DNA of 64,000 nucleotides from Metabacillus litoralis (GCF_020524045.1 NZ_JAIVKL010000009.1:110572-174571); one strand, 5' to 3'; positions 35,408-45,601 are shown, counted from the stretch's first letter. Notes: generated by a model from the sequence alone, not told the origin. Program-made: numbers and translations.

Positions 35408-38400
35408 TTGTTACATTTTATTGTGAAACGAAAGATTTTAGTTAGTTTAGTGACAGTTTTAGTTCTAATTGTTGGTGGTTACTCTTTATTGAAGCTAGAT
35501 AAGGAGCTTATGCCAGCAATAGAATTTGATGGTGCTTATGTTGATGTTAGCGCTGGAGAATTGTCTGCTATTGAGGTGGAACGAACAATTACAAATCCAC
35601 TCGAGCAAAGAATTCAGGGAATTGATGGTGTAGAGGATACAAGTTCTACAACGTCTGTTGGCAGAAGTAGTATAAATATTACGATTGAAACAGGCAGAGG
35701 AGACGAAGTTGCAAAAGAAATTGAAACTGTCGCCCAATCAACAACAGCGGATGTTTCGGCTGTAACAGATGTTGTAACAGATCAATACGGAACAAGCCAA
35801 GCATATGAATTTTACATGGATGTTTCTAATGGTGATATGGACGAGATTACAGCATTTGCTGAGGATGTTTTAGAGCCAAGATTAGAAGAACTTCCAGAAG
35901 TTAGTGATGTATCATTATCAGGTATTCAAGAATATGAAATGGTTATCGAGTTTGATCGAGATAAGGTATTAGAAAAGGGAATTGATGTTTCACAAGTAAG
36001 TGGTGTGATTCAACAAGGGAACAGTGAAGCAACTCTTGGAGAATTTAGTGAAGACAAAGATGCTCCTACTTTGCGATGGAATACAAAATTAGAATCAGTA
36101 GAAGATATTGAAAATGTACAAATTGCCACAACTACTGGCTTTATTAAGTTGAAAGAAATTGCATCTGTTTCAATGGAACCTTTAGAAAGCTCTTCATTTG
36201 TTTGGAAAAATGGAACAAAGGATTTTATCTTTGTCCGAATAGGTCGAGTAGCTGATGTGACCCAAATTGATATGGCAGCAGCTGTTCGTGAGGAAATAAA
36301 AAACATTGAAGATGAAGGTTTAATCAAAGATTTTGAATTAAATGAAATGGTTGCACAAGCAGATTATGTTCAAGAGTCAATAGATGGAGTATCAAGTAAT
36401 ATCTTAATAGGTGGAGTTATTGCTGTTCTGATTTTATTGCTATTTTTACGAAATATACGTGCGACTATTATCGTTGGAATCTCAATACCTACATCAATTC
36501 TTCTTACATTTCTATCAATGTGGGTGTTAGATTATAGCTTTAACATGCTAACACTTATTGGGTTAGGGTTAGGAATTGGGATGATGGTTGATTCTTCAAT
36601 TGTTATTTTAGAATCAATTTATCGAAAAAAAGAGCAGGGTCTTCGTGCATTAGAAGCTGTTGTTGAAGGAACAAAAGAAGTTGCCACAGCCGTTTTTGCT
36701 TCCATGCTTACAACAATCGTTGTTTTTTTACCAATAGGATTATTGGGTGGAGAAATGGGTCAGTTTATGATTCTGTTATCTGCTGTTGTGGCAATTACAT
36801 TAATTAGTTCTGTCGTTGTATCGTTCACATTAATACCAACTTTATCGGAAAAATTCTTAAAGCTTAGCAAAAAGTCTAAAGCTAAAGAAGGTCGATTCAT
36901 AAAGGGATATGGTGGATTCGTATCATGGGTTATTAAGAAGAAACGCAACAGTTTTATTATGGTTTTCATTTTCTTCTTAATGTTTGCAGGCTCACTTCTT
37001 TTGGTGCCAAAAATTCCTATGACAATCATGCCTGATGTGTTTAATCGTTATTCTGAGTTAATGGTAGATCTCGAAACAGGCTTATCAGTTCAAGACAAGG
37101 AAGCAATTGTAGAAAAAATAAATGAAAAGCTTTCTGCTATCGAGGATGTAGAACAAAACTATGTTATGGATGAAGGAACAATGTTCTACACGATCATTAA
37201 CATGACAAAAGGTGACGATATCGTTAAGGAGCAAAAGGAAGTTAATGAAGAAATCATGAGTGCTTTACGTGATCTTGAAGAAAGCACACCAATTGATAGT
37301 ATTCAAAGTGCAACTTCTGCTGGTGGTGGATTTCCAGTTCAGCTAGAAATTAAAGGTGAGGATTTTAATGAGCTTCAAAATATTTCTAGTGATTTTGTTA
37401 AAGAGTTAGAAAAGATCGATGGAATTGTTGCTGTAAACAATTCAATAGAACGGACATCAATCGAGCAGGTTGTTGAGCTTAAGGAAAGTGCGATAGAAGA
37501 CGCTGGTCTTACACCTTTACAGGTAAGACAGTTTATTGAGCAAGCATTTCTTAACATGCCAATTGGAGAAATGACAGTTGATGAAGTAAATGTTCCACTT
37601 ATTATGAAGTGGGATATTAGTACAGATAATCAAGCTGATTTACTAAAGTTAAAAATTTCAACAATTGACGGTGAGAAAGAATTATCAAGTTTTGTTGAGT
37701 TAAAAAGTATGAATACTCCAAATGAAATTTCTCATAGTGATGGAGAACGCTTTGTCACTATTTCAGCAGATATTAAAGATAAAGATTTAGGTGCGATTAA
37801 CCGTGATGTTCAATCATTAATTGATGATTTTGACACACCTACTGGTTATACTGTATCTGTTGCAGGGGACTTAGAAGCACAGCAAGAGCTAATGCAAGAT
37901 ATGCTGCTCATATTAGGGATTGCAATTTTCTTAGTTTACCTAGTGATGGCCGTACAATTTAATAACTTGGCACATCCTATCGTTGTTATGTCAATTATTC
38001 CAATGACAGTTGTTGGTGTTATTGGAGGATTATTTATCACTCAACGAGAATTAAGTGTAATGTCTGGGATGGGAATCGTCATGTTAATTGGTATCGTCCT
38101 AAACAATGCGATCTTGCTCATCGATCGTACAAATCAATTACGTAGAGAAGGACATGGAGTTAATGAGTCACTAGTTGAGGCAGGGAAAAATCGTATTCGC
38201 CCTATCTTTATGACAACATTAACTACTGTAGGAGGTATGTTACCACTTGCCTTAGCATCTGGAACATCAGGTAATTATCAAGCACCAATGGCCACAGCAA
38301 TCATTTCTGGCTTACTTTTTGCAACCATTATTACACTCGTTTTAATTCCAGCTGTGTATCGAATCTTTAATAGCATTGCTAATGGATTTAACCGAATGTT

Positions 38401-38446
38401 TAAGAAAAAGGAAAAAGAAGTAGAGATTAAAGAAATAGCTAGTTAA
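35408..38446 (+). CDS. RND efflux permease (AcrB/SwrC type)
   Basis: This RND transporter of about 1012 aa with 12 membrane helices and two large extracellular loops exports amphiphiles using the proton gradient. Features include GIGMMVDSSIVILESIYRKKEQG (TM4 region with the conserved Asp), the PIGLLGGEMGQFM stretch, GGGFPVQLEIKG, and near the end GIVMLIGIVLNNAILLIDRTNQLRREG and IRPIFMTTLTTVGGMLPLAL. Gram-positive relatives include SwrC, a surfactin exporter. TTG 35408 with GGGGGGAT upstream is the likely start; an open frame from GTG 35342 would run through the operator palindrome. Confidence 0.92.
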   Translation: MLHFIVKRKILVSLVTVLVLIVGGYSLLKLDKELMPAIEFDGAYVDVSAGELSAIEVERTITNPLEQRIQGIDGVEDTSSTTSVGRSSINITIETGRGDEVAKEIETVAQSTTADVSAVTDVVTDQYGTSQAYEFYMDVSNGDMDEITAFAEDVLEPRLEELPEVSDVSLSGIQEYEMVIEFDRDKVLEKGIDVSQVSGVIQQGNSEATLGEFSEDKDAPTLRWNTKLESVEDIENVQIATTTGFIKLKEIASVSMEPLESSSFVWKNGTKDFIFVRIGRVADVTQIDMAAAVREEIKNIEDEGLIKDFELNEMVAQADYVQESIDGVSSNILIGGVIAVLILLLFLRNIRATIIVGISIPTSILLTFLSMWVLDYSFNMLTLIGLGLGIGMMVDSSIVILESIYRKKEQGLRALEAVVEGTKEVATAVFASMLTTIVVFLPIGLLGGEMGQFMILLSAVVAITLISSVVVSFTLIPTLSEKFLKLSKKSKAKEGRFIKGYGGFVSWVIKKKRNSFIMVFIFFLMFAGSLLLVPKIPMTIMPDVFNRYSELMVDLETGLSVQDKEAIVEKINEKLSAIEDVEQNYVMDEGTMFYTIINMTKGDDIVKEQKEVNEEIMSALRDLEESTPIDSIQSATSAGGGFPVQLEIKGEDFNELQNISSDFVKELEKIDGIVAVNNSIERTSIEQVVELKESAIEDAGLTPLQVRQFIEQAFLNMPIGEMTVDEVNVPLIMKWDISTDNQADLLKLKISTIDGEKELSSFVELKSMNTPNEISHSDGERFVTISADIKDKDLGAINRDVQSLIDDFDTPTGYTVSVAGDLEAQQELMQDMLLILGIAIFLVYLVMAVQFNNLAHPIVVMSIIPMTVVGVIGGLFITQRELSVMSGMGIVMLIGIVLNNAILLIDRTNQLRREGHGVNESLVEAGKNRIRPIFMTTLTTVGGMLPLALASGTSGNYQAPMATAIISGLLFATIITLVLIPAVYRIFNSIANGFNRMFKKKEKEVEIKEIAS

Positions 38447-38456
38447 ATAACATGGC

Positions 38457-38493
38457 AAAAAAGGATTGAAATCATTATGATTTCAATCCTTTT
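38457..38493 (+). terminator. Terminator of the RND gene
   Basis: AAAAGGATTGAAATC pairs with GATTTCAATCCTTTT around ATTAT. Confidence 0.92.
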
Positions 38494-38599
38494 GTTGTAT
38501 TTAGAAACAAATGAACTTATTATATCTAGACAGTATTTGATGAGGAATTCCACAACAAGTTTTTATAAGATCAGGTTCTGTTTTTACAGGTAATTAATA

Positions 38600-38716
38600 T
38601 AATTTCCTGTTAGTAACAAGGTTTTTTATTATATAAGTACTATTCTAAGAAGAGAAGATGCCACTAGACTTTATACATTTTTCATATGACTAACCGCAAT
38701 AAGTTTACGAAAAAAC
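38600..38716 (+). repeat. MITE-like element copy 4 (left end worn)
   Basis: The core GATGCCACTAGACTTTATACA and the right end AATAAGTTTACGAAAAAAC match the other copies; the left end is degraded. The right end touches the stop codon of the minus-strand gene at 38717. Confidence 0.65.
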
Positions 38717-38980
38717 TTATTCTAAATTCGATACTGTGTTAGTTTCTAAATTAACATCGTGATCATCTTCTGCTTCATTATCATTGGCAACCATTCCAAA
38801 AAGTCTGCAATTACCACAAGTATGACATTCAAACATATATCTTACCTGTTCCTCGTATTGCCCAACAATATCCTTTGTTTCAATCTCAGTTTTTACCGTG
38901 TTTTTGTACCATTTGTCACCAGAACATATATCACAAATAAGGTCTTTACCCCATACTTTTACAGTAAATAACTCAAACAT
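38717..38980 (-). CDS. Small CxxC zinc-ribbon-like protein
   Basis: This 87-aa protein has two cysteine pairs, CDIC near residue 16 and CHTCGNC near 52, with a hydrophilic acidic tail. This is suggestive of a zinc ribbon formed by the CxxC knuckles. Function is unknown; I do not recognise a named family. It starts at ATG 38980 after AAGGAGCGAGAG. A 15-bp palindrome upstream is shared with the GSP26-like gene. Confidence 0.7.
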   Translation of the reverse strand: MFELFTVKVWGKDLICDICSGDKWYKNTVKTEIETKDIVGQYEEQVRYMFECHTCGNCRLFGMVANDNEAEDDHDVNLETNTVSNLE

Positions 38981-39012
38981 TACTCTCGCTCCTTATTTAA
39001 CATTCCTGCTAC

Positions 39013-39027
39013 GTACGTTTAAGCGTA
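39013..39027 (-). promoter_or_regulatory. 15-bp palindrome GTACGYYTAAGCGTA, site 2
   Basis: GTACGTTTAAGCGTA lies 33-47 bp upstream of the CxxC protein start, on the same relative strand and at nearly the same distance as site 1 at 25629-25643 from its gene. Confidence 0.55.
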
Positions 39028-39255
39028 TTTATTAAAATTTACATTTATTTTAACATACAATAACAAAATCCTGATTAAGGAAAAAGGGAGCGGACCAAAT
39101 CTTATGGTATTGGGTTTGCTTTTCGTGTTTTTTACTCAAGAATCCGTTACAAAAAGGTTAGAAGCTCATATGAAATAACGCAAAATGAAGAGAAGAAGCA
39201 AAATGAGGTTAATGAAAACGTTAACACTTTAGTGCTGAATCCTATTTTAAAGATT

Positions 39256-39355
39256 TATCAGCGATTTTTGGAAAATATCAGCGATTTTCTGGATTTATCG
39301 GCGATTCTGCGGATTTATCAGCGATTTTTCAATTTTATCAGCGATTAGACAATTT
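39256..39355. repeat. Five-copy 20-bp tandem repeat
   Basis: Units at 39256, 39276, 39296, 39316 and 39336 share TATCAGCGATT (one copy TATCGGCGATT) plus a variable 9-bp tail. It is non-coding and lies in the 556-bp gap before the P-type ATPase. The rest of that gap (39028-39255 and 39356-39536) shows no gene. Confidence 0.9.
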
Positions 39356-39536
39356 TCGACAAATCCCCCCTCCATTCTATATATTAAAAAAACAAGTAAA
39401 CGAAACCCAAACCCACACCATTTAATCCAAATTTCTGAGTTTTATTTGAGTGCATAAGGGTAATTTTTAAAGAGATAGTATGTAATAGGAAAGTTCTGTC
39501 ATCAATTTGAATAATTTTGCAAGAAAGGAGCTTTAT

Positions 39537-42143
39537 ATGGATAAATTTTATAGTATTTCTTCAGAAGACGTGTTGAAAAAGCTTGATGTTACACAAGATG
39601 GCTTAACAGATACTGAAGTGGAAAAAAGACGGGAACAGTATGGTTTTAATGAATTGGGAGAAGAACAACGAAAAAGTACGTTTAAAGTGTTCGTGGAACA
39701 ATTTAGAGATTTTCTTGTTATCATTCTAATAGTCGCAGCGTTATTATCTGCATTTTTAGGAAAGTTCGAAAGTACAATTGTTATTCTTGTTGTTGTCATG
39801 ATTAATGCCATACTTGGGACAGTTCAGCATATAAAAGCGGAAAAATCTTTAAATAGCTTGAAAAATCTATCATCACCTACGGCAAAAGTTTTGAGAAATG
39901 GAAATAGGGTTGAAATTCCCTCAAAGGAGATTGTTGTTGGGGATATTCTCTATTTAGATGCTGGTGATTACATAAGTGCTGATGGAAGAATTATCGAAAG
40001 TCATAGCCTACAGGTTAATGAAAGCTCTTTAACTGGTGAATCCATAAGTGTACAAAAAACAATAGAGCCAATTAAGGAAGAAGACGTATCCATCGGTGAC
40101 AAGAAGAATATGGCGTTTTCCGGAAGTTTTGTTACATACGGAAGAGGCGTTCTTGTTGTAACAGAAATTGGCCAAAAAACGGAAATTGGTAAAATTGCAA
40201 ACTTGATGGAAAGTGCCAAAGAAAAGAAAACACCACTTCAAACAAATCTCGATAACTTTGGTAAAAAACTAGCGATTGCAATTATCATCATTGCATTGAT
40301 TATTTTTGTTATCGATATCATTAGAGGTCGCACACTCATTGACTCATTTATGTTTGCGGTTGCTTTAGCCGTCGCAGCGATTCCTGAAGCATTAAGCTCG
40401 ATTGTAACGATTGTATTAGCTTTTGGTACACAAAAGATGGCCAAGGAAAATGCCATCATTCGAAAACTACATGCTGTTGAAAGTCTTGGAAGTATATCTG
40501 TTATTTGTTCTGATAAAACAGGAACACTTACACAAAATAAGATGACTGTACAGCAAGTTTTTTTAGACAATAAGATTACAGAACAAGATCAATTAAAACT
40601 AGACAATTCCTTTCATAAATATTTTATTGAGCTCCAGCTACTTTGTAATGATGCAGAAACAACGAAAGAGAAGGAAATTGGAGATCCTACAGAAATTGCC
40701 TTGGTCCATTATGCAGAAGATAGCTATCAGATAGATGAAGCAGAGATAAGAAAAAAATATCCACGATTAAAAGAAGTACCGTTTGATTCAGATCGAAAAT
40801 TGATGAGTACTGTTCATAAGATGGACAACAAAACACGGCTTCTTACTAAAGGTGCATTAGATGTTTTATTAGATCGAGTTGTTAAAATTGAGACCTCAGA
40901 AGGTATTTCAGATTTCTCTAAAGAACATCGAAAACAAATTGAAGAAGTTAATCACTCATTTTCAGAAAATGGATTACGTGTGCTTGCTTTTGCTTATAAA
41001 GAAGTAGATGAAAATGCTGAAATCACGACAAAAGATGAGCATGATTTAATTTTTGTTGGATTAACAGCCATGATGGATCCGCCACGTGATGAATCTAAAG
41101 ATGCTGTAGAACGTTGTATTGCAGCAGGTATTAAACCAGTAATGATTACGGGTGATCATAAGATAACTGCTTCTGCAATTGCCAAACAAATAGGGATTTT
41201 TCAAGAAGGAGACAGAGCTGTAGAAGGACATGAACTAGAAAAGATTAGTGATGAAAAGCTTAAGGATATGGTTGAGGATATTTCTGTTTATGCCAGAGTG
41301 TCTCCAGAGCATAAAATTCGAATTGTTCGTGCATGGCAGGAAAAGGGAAATATAGTTGCCATGACGGGAGATGGTGTGAATGATGGTCCAGCGTTAAAAC
41401 AAGCTGATATTGGTATTGCAATGGGGATAACAGGAACAGAGGTGGCTAAAGACGCATCTTCAATGGTTTTAACAGATGATAACTTTTCAACAATTGTTAA
41501 ATCTGTTGCAAATGGCCGAAGTATTTATGCAAACATAAAAAATGCGATTCGGTTCTTATTAGCAGGAAATACTGCGGGAATTCTTTCGGTCCTTTACGCA
41601 ACCATTGGTGCATTGCCTGTCCCATTTGCTCCTGTTCATTTGTTATTTATCAATTTATTAACTGATAGCTTGCCTGCAATTGCGATTGGTTTAGAGCCAC
41701 ATAATAAACAAGTGATGAAAGAAAAGCCACGTGATGTAAATACACCACTTTTAAATAAAGTATTTGCCACACGATTAGTAACAGAGGGTACACTAATAGC
41801 CATTGCCACAATGATCGCATTTCATATAGGCTTAACAGATGGTGCATTAACTGCTAGTACAATGGCCTTCGCTACTTTATGTCTAGCACGGCTATTTCAT
41901 GGGTTTAATGCAAGATCAAGGCAGTCTATTTTTAAGGTAGGTTTGTTTTCTAATCTCTATTTAATAGCTGCTGTCATGATCGGTGTTGCTTTATTACAGA
42001 TCGTATTATTAGTGGATCCATTAAAAGCAGTTTTTGAAGTAGCCACACTTACATCCACACAGTTTGCTTATATATATGGATTAGCTTTAATGCCACTAGT
42101 TATTATTCAACTTTATAAGTTGATTTTTGTGAAAAGTAAATAA
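39537..42143 (+). CDS. Cation-translocating P-type ATPase (Ca2+ type)
   Basis: This 868-aa P2-type ATPase is similar to bacterial calcium pumps. Domains in order are cation_ATPase_N; an actuator with LTGES; TM4 with AVAAIPEALSSIVT, where SERCA has IPEGL; the phosphorylation motif CSDKTGTLTQNKM; nucleotide-binding FDSDRKLMST and KGALDVLL; then TGD and GDGVNDGPALKQADIG; and a C-terminal six-helix cation domain. It uses ATP to export a divalent cation, most likely Ca2+. ATG 39537 follows AAGGAG by 6 nt; the upstream extension to TTG 39507 is rejected. Terminator at 42147. Confidence 0.93.
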   Translation: MDKFYSISSEDVLKKLDVTQDGLTDTEVEKRREQYGFNELGEEQRKSTFKVFVEQFRDFLVIILIVAALLSAFLGKFESTIVILVVVMINAILGTVQHIKAEKSLNSLKNLSSPTAKVLRNGNRVEIPSKEIVVGDILYLDAGDYISADGRIIESHSLQVNESSLTGESISVQKTIEPIKEEDVSIGDKKNMAFSGSFVTYGRGVLVVTEIGQKTEIGKIANLMESAKEKKTPLQTNLDNFGKKLAIAIIIIALIIFVIDIIRGRTLIDSFMFAVALAVAAIPEALSSIVTIVLAFGTQKMAKENAIIRKLHAVESLGSISVICSDKTGTLTQNKMTVQQVFLDNKITEQDQLKLDNSFHKYFIELQLLCNDAETTKEKEIGDPTEIALVHYAEDSYQIDEAEIRKKYPRLKEVPFDSDRKLMSTVHKMDNKTRLLTKGALDVLLDRVVKIETSEGISDFSKEHRKQIEEVNHSFSENGLRVLAFAYKEVDENAEITTKDEHDLIFVGLTAMMDPPRDESKDAVERCIAAGIKPVMITGDHKITASAIAKQIGIFQEGDRAVEGHELEKISDEKLKDMVEDISVYARVSPEHKIRIVRAWQEKGNIVAMTGDGVNDGPALKQADIGIAMGITGTEVAKDASSMVLTDDNFSTIVKSVANGRSIYANIKNAIRFLLAGNTAGILSVLYATIGALPVPFAPVHLLFINLLTDSLPAIAIGLEPHNKQVMKEKPRDVNTPLLNKVFATRLVTEGTLIAIATMIAFHIGLTDGALTASTMAFATLCLARLFHGFNARSRQSIFKVGLFSNLYLIAAVMIGVALLQIVLLVDPLKAVFEVATLTSTQFAYIYGLALMPLVIIQLYKLIFVKSK

Positions 42144-42146
42144 AAA

Positions 42147-42188
42147 ACTTACCCTGTTTTCTAGATTAAAGGAGAAAACAGGGTTTTA
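42147..42188 (+). terminator. Terminator of the P-type ATPase
   Basis: ACCCTGTTTTCT (42151-42162) pairs with AGAAAACAGGGT (42173-42184), with T residues after. Confidence 0.85.
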
Positions 42189-42272
42189 AGATTGATGGAA
42201 GTTTTTTTCAGTATGGAATATCTCTCTTAAACAACAATATAAACAATACTGAAAAATAGGGAGAGAATGAAA

Positions 42273-43076
42273 ATGAGAAAAGTGTCCATTATTGTAGTAA
42301 GCATATTTTGCCTATTTTTTCTTTCAATGAATACTGCACACGCTGAGTCAAATAAACCGATTCATTGGGGTTTTAAGAAAAGCCAAAATCATCAGCCTGC
42401 ATCGGCTGGTAAGGAGTTAGATGAACTGCTAGGAAAATATGGTTCATTCTACTTGGGAGATCCTACTAAGAAGGATATTTACTTGACCTTTGATAATGGA
42501 TATGAAAATGGCTACACAAGCAAAGTGTTAGATGTATTGAAGAAACGAAATGTTCCAGCTACATTTTTCATCACAGGTCACTACTTAGATACAGAAGCTG
42601 ATTTGGTCAAACGTATGGTAGATGAAGGACATATTGTAGGAAATCATTCATGGTACCATCCTGATTTAACGAAACAGAATGATGAAGAGTTAAAGAAAGA
42701 ACTTGAATCTGTTAGGTTAAAGGTTGAAGAAATAACAAATCAAAAAGGAATGAGTTATCTACGCCCACCAAGAGGTATTTTTAGTGAAAGAGTTTTAGCT
42801 CAAGCAAAAGATCTTGGTTATACTTCTGTATTTTGGTCGTTAGCTTTTGTTGATTGGAAAATAGATGCACAAAAGGGTTGGAAATATTCGTATGATAATA
42901 TTATGAAACAAATTCATCCTGGTTCCATCCTATTGCTTCACACAGTTTCTAAGGACAATGCTGAAGCGCTTGATCATGCAATTATCGAATTAGAAAAACA
43001 AGGCTATCGTTTTAAAAGCTTAGATGATTTGATGATGAATAAGATGCTTGATCATCCATACTTATTAACCCTTTGA
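42273..43076 (+). CDS. pdaA: PdaA, peptidoglycan muramic acid delta-lactam deacetylase
   Basis: This 267-aa secreted polysaccharide deacetylase is orthologous to B. subtilis PdaA (YfjS). It makes muramic delta-lactam in spore cortex, which is needed for germination. A signal peptide (about 1-22, ending AHA) is followed by IHWGFKKSQNHQPASAGKELDELL. The NodB domain shows the catalytic motif LTFDNGYENGYT, HSWYHPDLT (metal-binding His pair), RPPRG, FWSLAFVDWK and LLHTVSKDNAEAL. ATG 42273 is better spaced from GGGAG than ATG 42267. Sporulation sigma-G control is expected from the family. The gene supports a spore-forming host. Confidence 0.95.
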   Translation: MRKVSIIVVSIFCLFFLSMNTAHAESNKPIHWGFKKSQNHQPASAGKELDELLGKYGSFYLGDPTKKDIYLTFDNGYENGYTSKVLDVLKKRNVPATFFITGHYLDTEADLVKRMVDEGHIVGNHSWYHPDLTKQNDEELKKELESVRLKVEEITNQKGMSYLRPPRGIFSERVLAQAKDLGYTSVFWSLAFVDWKIDAQKGWKYSYDNIMKQIHPGSILLLHTVSKDNAEALDHAIIELEKQGYRFKSLDDLMMNKMLDHPYLLTL

Positions 43077-43095
43077 TATGTTCAAAGGGTTTTTC
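43067..43095 (+). terminator. Terminator overlapping the pdaA stop codon
   Basis: AACCCTTTGA (43067-43076) pairs with TCAAAGGGTT (43082-43091), followed by TTTT. The TGA stop codon is part of the stem. Confidence 0.88.
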
Positions 43096-43289
43096 CTGAT
43101 CGTGCTTGCGGTATTTTTTAGATAAGGTTTCCGCTTCAAGTTAAGTTGCTATCATATCCAATTGAGCGTTCAGGGTCCTGAGTGTTCATTTTAAGAAACA
43201 TAAAATGTATTTCTCTAGAAGAAGCCCCTTATGGCTGTAACTTAGAGGGAGGAGATCACCTTACCGCCTAAGCTTTTGATCTTGGGAAA

Positions 43290-43298
43290 TGCTATAAT
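43290..43298 (+). promoter_or_regulatory. Extended -10 promoter of yfjP
   Basis: TGCTATAAT gives a perfect TATAAT at 43293-43298 with the TG extension. It lies 31 bp upstream of the yfjP ATG. No good -35 is seen, which is usual for extended -10 promoters. Confidence 0.6.
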
Positions 43299-43328
43299 AG
43301 TTTTAAAAGCGCCAAAGGAAGATTACTT

Positions 43329-44195
43329 ATGTGGCTTGAAAACGTATCAATTGACGGACCTTATCATTTTGAACAGGTTATTGATCGATTATCGATGGAT
43401 CCAGTTATTTCAATAGATAAATTAGAGAGATCTGTAAAAGTGCCTTTGGTCATCAATAACCATCACTATGTGATTAAAATAAAAGCAACAGGGACTATAG
43501 AAAAGCCATTGTTTGAAATTAGTGGACAAGATGAAAAAATGAAGACCAGTGTTTTACAGAAATTAAGAAGAATATTTCAGTGGGATTTTTCATTAAAAGA
43601 AATAGGATTGCATTTTCAAGATACAAATCTTTCTCAAATATTTACTGAGCATGCTGGAACACCACTTGTGTTAGAATTTGATCTTTATTCTTGCTTAATG
43701 AAAAGTATCATACATCAGCAGTTGAATTTGGCTTTTGCACATACATTAACGAAGCGATTTGTGACCAACTTCGGTTATCAAGTTGATGATGTTTGGTTTT
43801 ATCCTTTACCTGAAGAAATTGCAGAACTAGATTATAAAGAATTAACAAATCTGCAATTTAGTCAAAGAAAGGCAGAGTATGTTATTGATACATCGCGATT
43901 AATTGCGAACGGGACGTTGAATCTAGCAACAATGGACATGCTTTCTGATGAAGATGTGATAAAAAAATTAACAACGGTGCGTGGCATCGGTCCTTGGACA
44001 GCACAAAGTTTATTACTTGCTGGTCTTGGTCGACCTAACCTTTTTCCAAAAGCAGATATAGGTATTCAAAAAGCTATACAAAAGCATTTCAAGCTTGATA
44101 AAAAACCAACGAGTGAGGAAATGGACATATACAGTGAACAGTGGACTCCTTATTTGAGTTATGCCACTTTGTATTTATGGAGAAGCATTGAGTAG
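43329..44195 (+). CDS. yfjP: YfjP, DNA-3-methyladenine glycosylase (AlkA-like)
   Basis: This 288-aa HhH-GPD superfamily base-excision glycosylase removes alkylated bases. The N-terminal TBP-like domain is followed by the helix-hairpin-helix LTTVRGIGPWTAQSLLLAGLGRPNLFPKADIG, with the catalytic Asp in ADIG. Conserved LMKSIIHQQLNLAFAHTLT matches the AlkA helix preceding the active site. It is upstream of the rRNA methyltransferase gene with a 17-bp gap and probably shares its transcript, as in B. subtilis yfjP-yfjO. Confidence 0.92.
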   Translation: MWLENVSIDGPYHFEQVIDRLSMDPVISIDKLERSVKVPLVINNHHYVIKIKATGTIEKPLFEISGQDEKMKTSVLQKLRRIFQWDFSLKEIGLHFQDTNLSQIFTEHAGTPLVLEFDLYSCLMKSIIHQQLNLAFAHTLTKRFVTNFGYQVDDVWFYPLPEEIAELDYKELTNLQFSQRKAEYVIDTSRLIANGTLNLATMDMLSDEDVIKKLTTVRGIGPWTAQSLLLAGLGRPNLFPKADIGIQKAIQKHFKLDKKPTSEEMDIYSEQWTPYLSYATLYLWRSIE

Positions 44196-44212
44196 AAACG
44201 GAGCGGTAGTAG

Positions 44213-45601
44213 ATGAAAGAAAAAAAGCAAGAAACGGGAATTAAGTTATCACCAGGTCAAACCTTTCCCCTGACAATTAAACGCTTAGGTATTAACGGGG
44301 AAGGTGTAGGTTATTTCAAAAGACAGGTTGTATTCGTTCCTGGAGCTTTACCAGGAGAAGAGGTATTAGTAGAGGCTACAAAAATCCAAACGAAATTTGC
44401 TGAAGGTAAAGTGAAGAAAATCCGTAAATCTTCTCCATTTCGAGTAAAACCACCTTGTCCCATTTATGAAGAATGTGGAGGCTGTCAATTACAGCATCTA
44501 TCGTATGATCAGCAGTTAAAAGAAAAGCGTGACATTGTTGTTCAAAGCTTGGAGAGACACACAAAACTGAAGCTAAGCTCACTGGATATTCGTCAAACAA
44601 TCGGAATGGAAGATCCATGGAATTATCGAAACAAAAGTCAATTTCAGGTTGGTCAGCAAAAAGGAAAGGTGATTGCTGGTTTATATGGCTTGGATTCACA
44701 CCGACTTGTACCCATCCAAAATTGTATGGTGCAGCATCCACTAACAAATAAAGTATCAGACGGAATTAAGCAAATTCTTGAGGATTTTCAAGTGCCTATT
44801 TATGATGAACGTAAACGAAAAGGAATTGTTCGAACGATTGTCACTCGTGCAGGTTTTACAACAGGTGAAGTTCAAGTTGTGTTAATTACAACGCAAAAAG
44901 AAGTTCCTAGGAAGAAGCTGATCATGGCTGAAATCCAAAAAAGATTTCCTGAAGTAAAGTCACTTGTTCAAAACATAAATGGAAACAAAACATCATTAAT
45001 ATTTGGAGAGAAAACGATTCATCTTAGTGGGGAAGAAGTGATTCAAGAAACACTAGGTGACTTAAGCTTTGAATTATCTGCTCGAGCCTTTTTTCAACTA
45101 AATCCTGTACAAACTGTCCAGCTTTATGATGAAGTGAAAAAGGCAGCAAATTTGTCTGGAGAAGAAAAAATCGCTGATGCTTATTGTGGTGTTGGAACGA
45201 TCGGAATGTGGCTTGCGAAGGATGCTAGCGAAGTGCGTGGCATGGATACCATTGAAGAGGCAATCATCGATGCTCAGGAAAACGCTGCACGACATGGTAT
45301 TGAGAATGCTACGTATGTAACAGGAACGGCCGAGCACTGGTTACCAAAATGGGTAAACGAAGGCTGGCGCCCTGATGTTGTTGTCGTCGATCCACCGCGT
45401 ACAGGCTGTGATCGAAAATTACTTGATGCGATTAAACAAGTAAAGCCTAAGAAGTTTGTCTACGTCTCATGTAATCCATCAACACTTGCAAAGGATATTG
45501 ATTATTTAAGTAATGATTATAAAGTTGAATATATTCAGCCTGTTGACATGTTTCCACATACTGCACATGTTGAAAATGTTGCATTGCTTGTGAAAAAATA
45601 A
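44213..45601 (+). CDS. yfjO: YfjO, 23S rRNA (uracil-C5)-methyltransferase of the RlmD/RlmCD family
   Basis: This 462-aa SAM-dependent RNA methyltransferase methylates uracil C5 in 23S rRNA, or possibly tRNA. It has an N-terminal TRAM domain ([33 protein letters not shown]) and a 4Fe-4S cluster from [11 protein letters not shown] plus the later QNCMVQHP Cys. The methyltransferase core shows [33 protein letters not shown] and the catalytic Cys in [12 protein letters not shown]. Bacillus has two paralogues (YefA/RlmCD and YfjO); position favours YfjO. The exact target U is not readable from sequence. Confidence 0.92.
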   Translation: MKEKKQETGIKLSPGQTFPLTIKRLGINGEGVGYFKRQVVFVPGALPGEEVLVEATKIQTKFAEGKVKKIRKSSPFRVKPPCPIYEECGGCQLQHLSYDQQLKEKRDIVVQSLERHTKLKLSSLDIRQTIGMEDPWNYRNKSQFQVGQQKGKVIAGLYGLDSHRLVPIQNCMVQHPLTNKVSDGIKQILEDFQVPIYDERKRKGIVRTIVTRAGFTTGEVQVVLITTQKEVPRKKLIMAEIQKRFPEVKSLVQNINGNKTSLIFGEKTIHLSGEEVIQETLGDLSFELSARAFFQLNPVQTVQLYDEVKKAANLSGEEKIADAYCGVGTIGMWLAKDASEVRGMDTIEEAIIDAQENAARHGIENATYVTGTAEHWLPKWVNEGWRPDVVVVDPPRTGCDRKLLDAIKQVKPKKFVYVSCNPSTLAKDIDYLSNDYKVEYIQPVDMFPHTAHVENVALLVKK

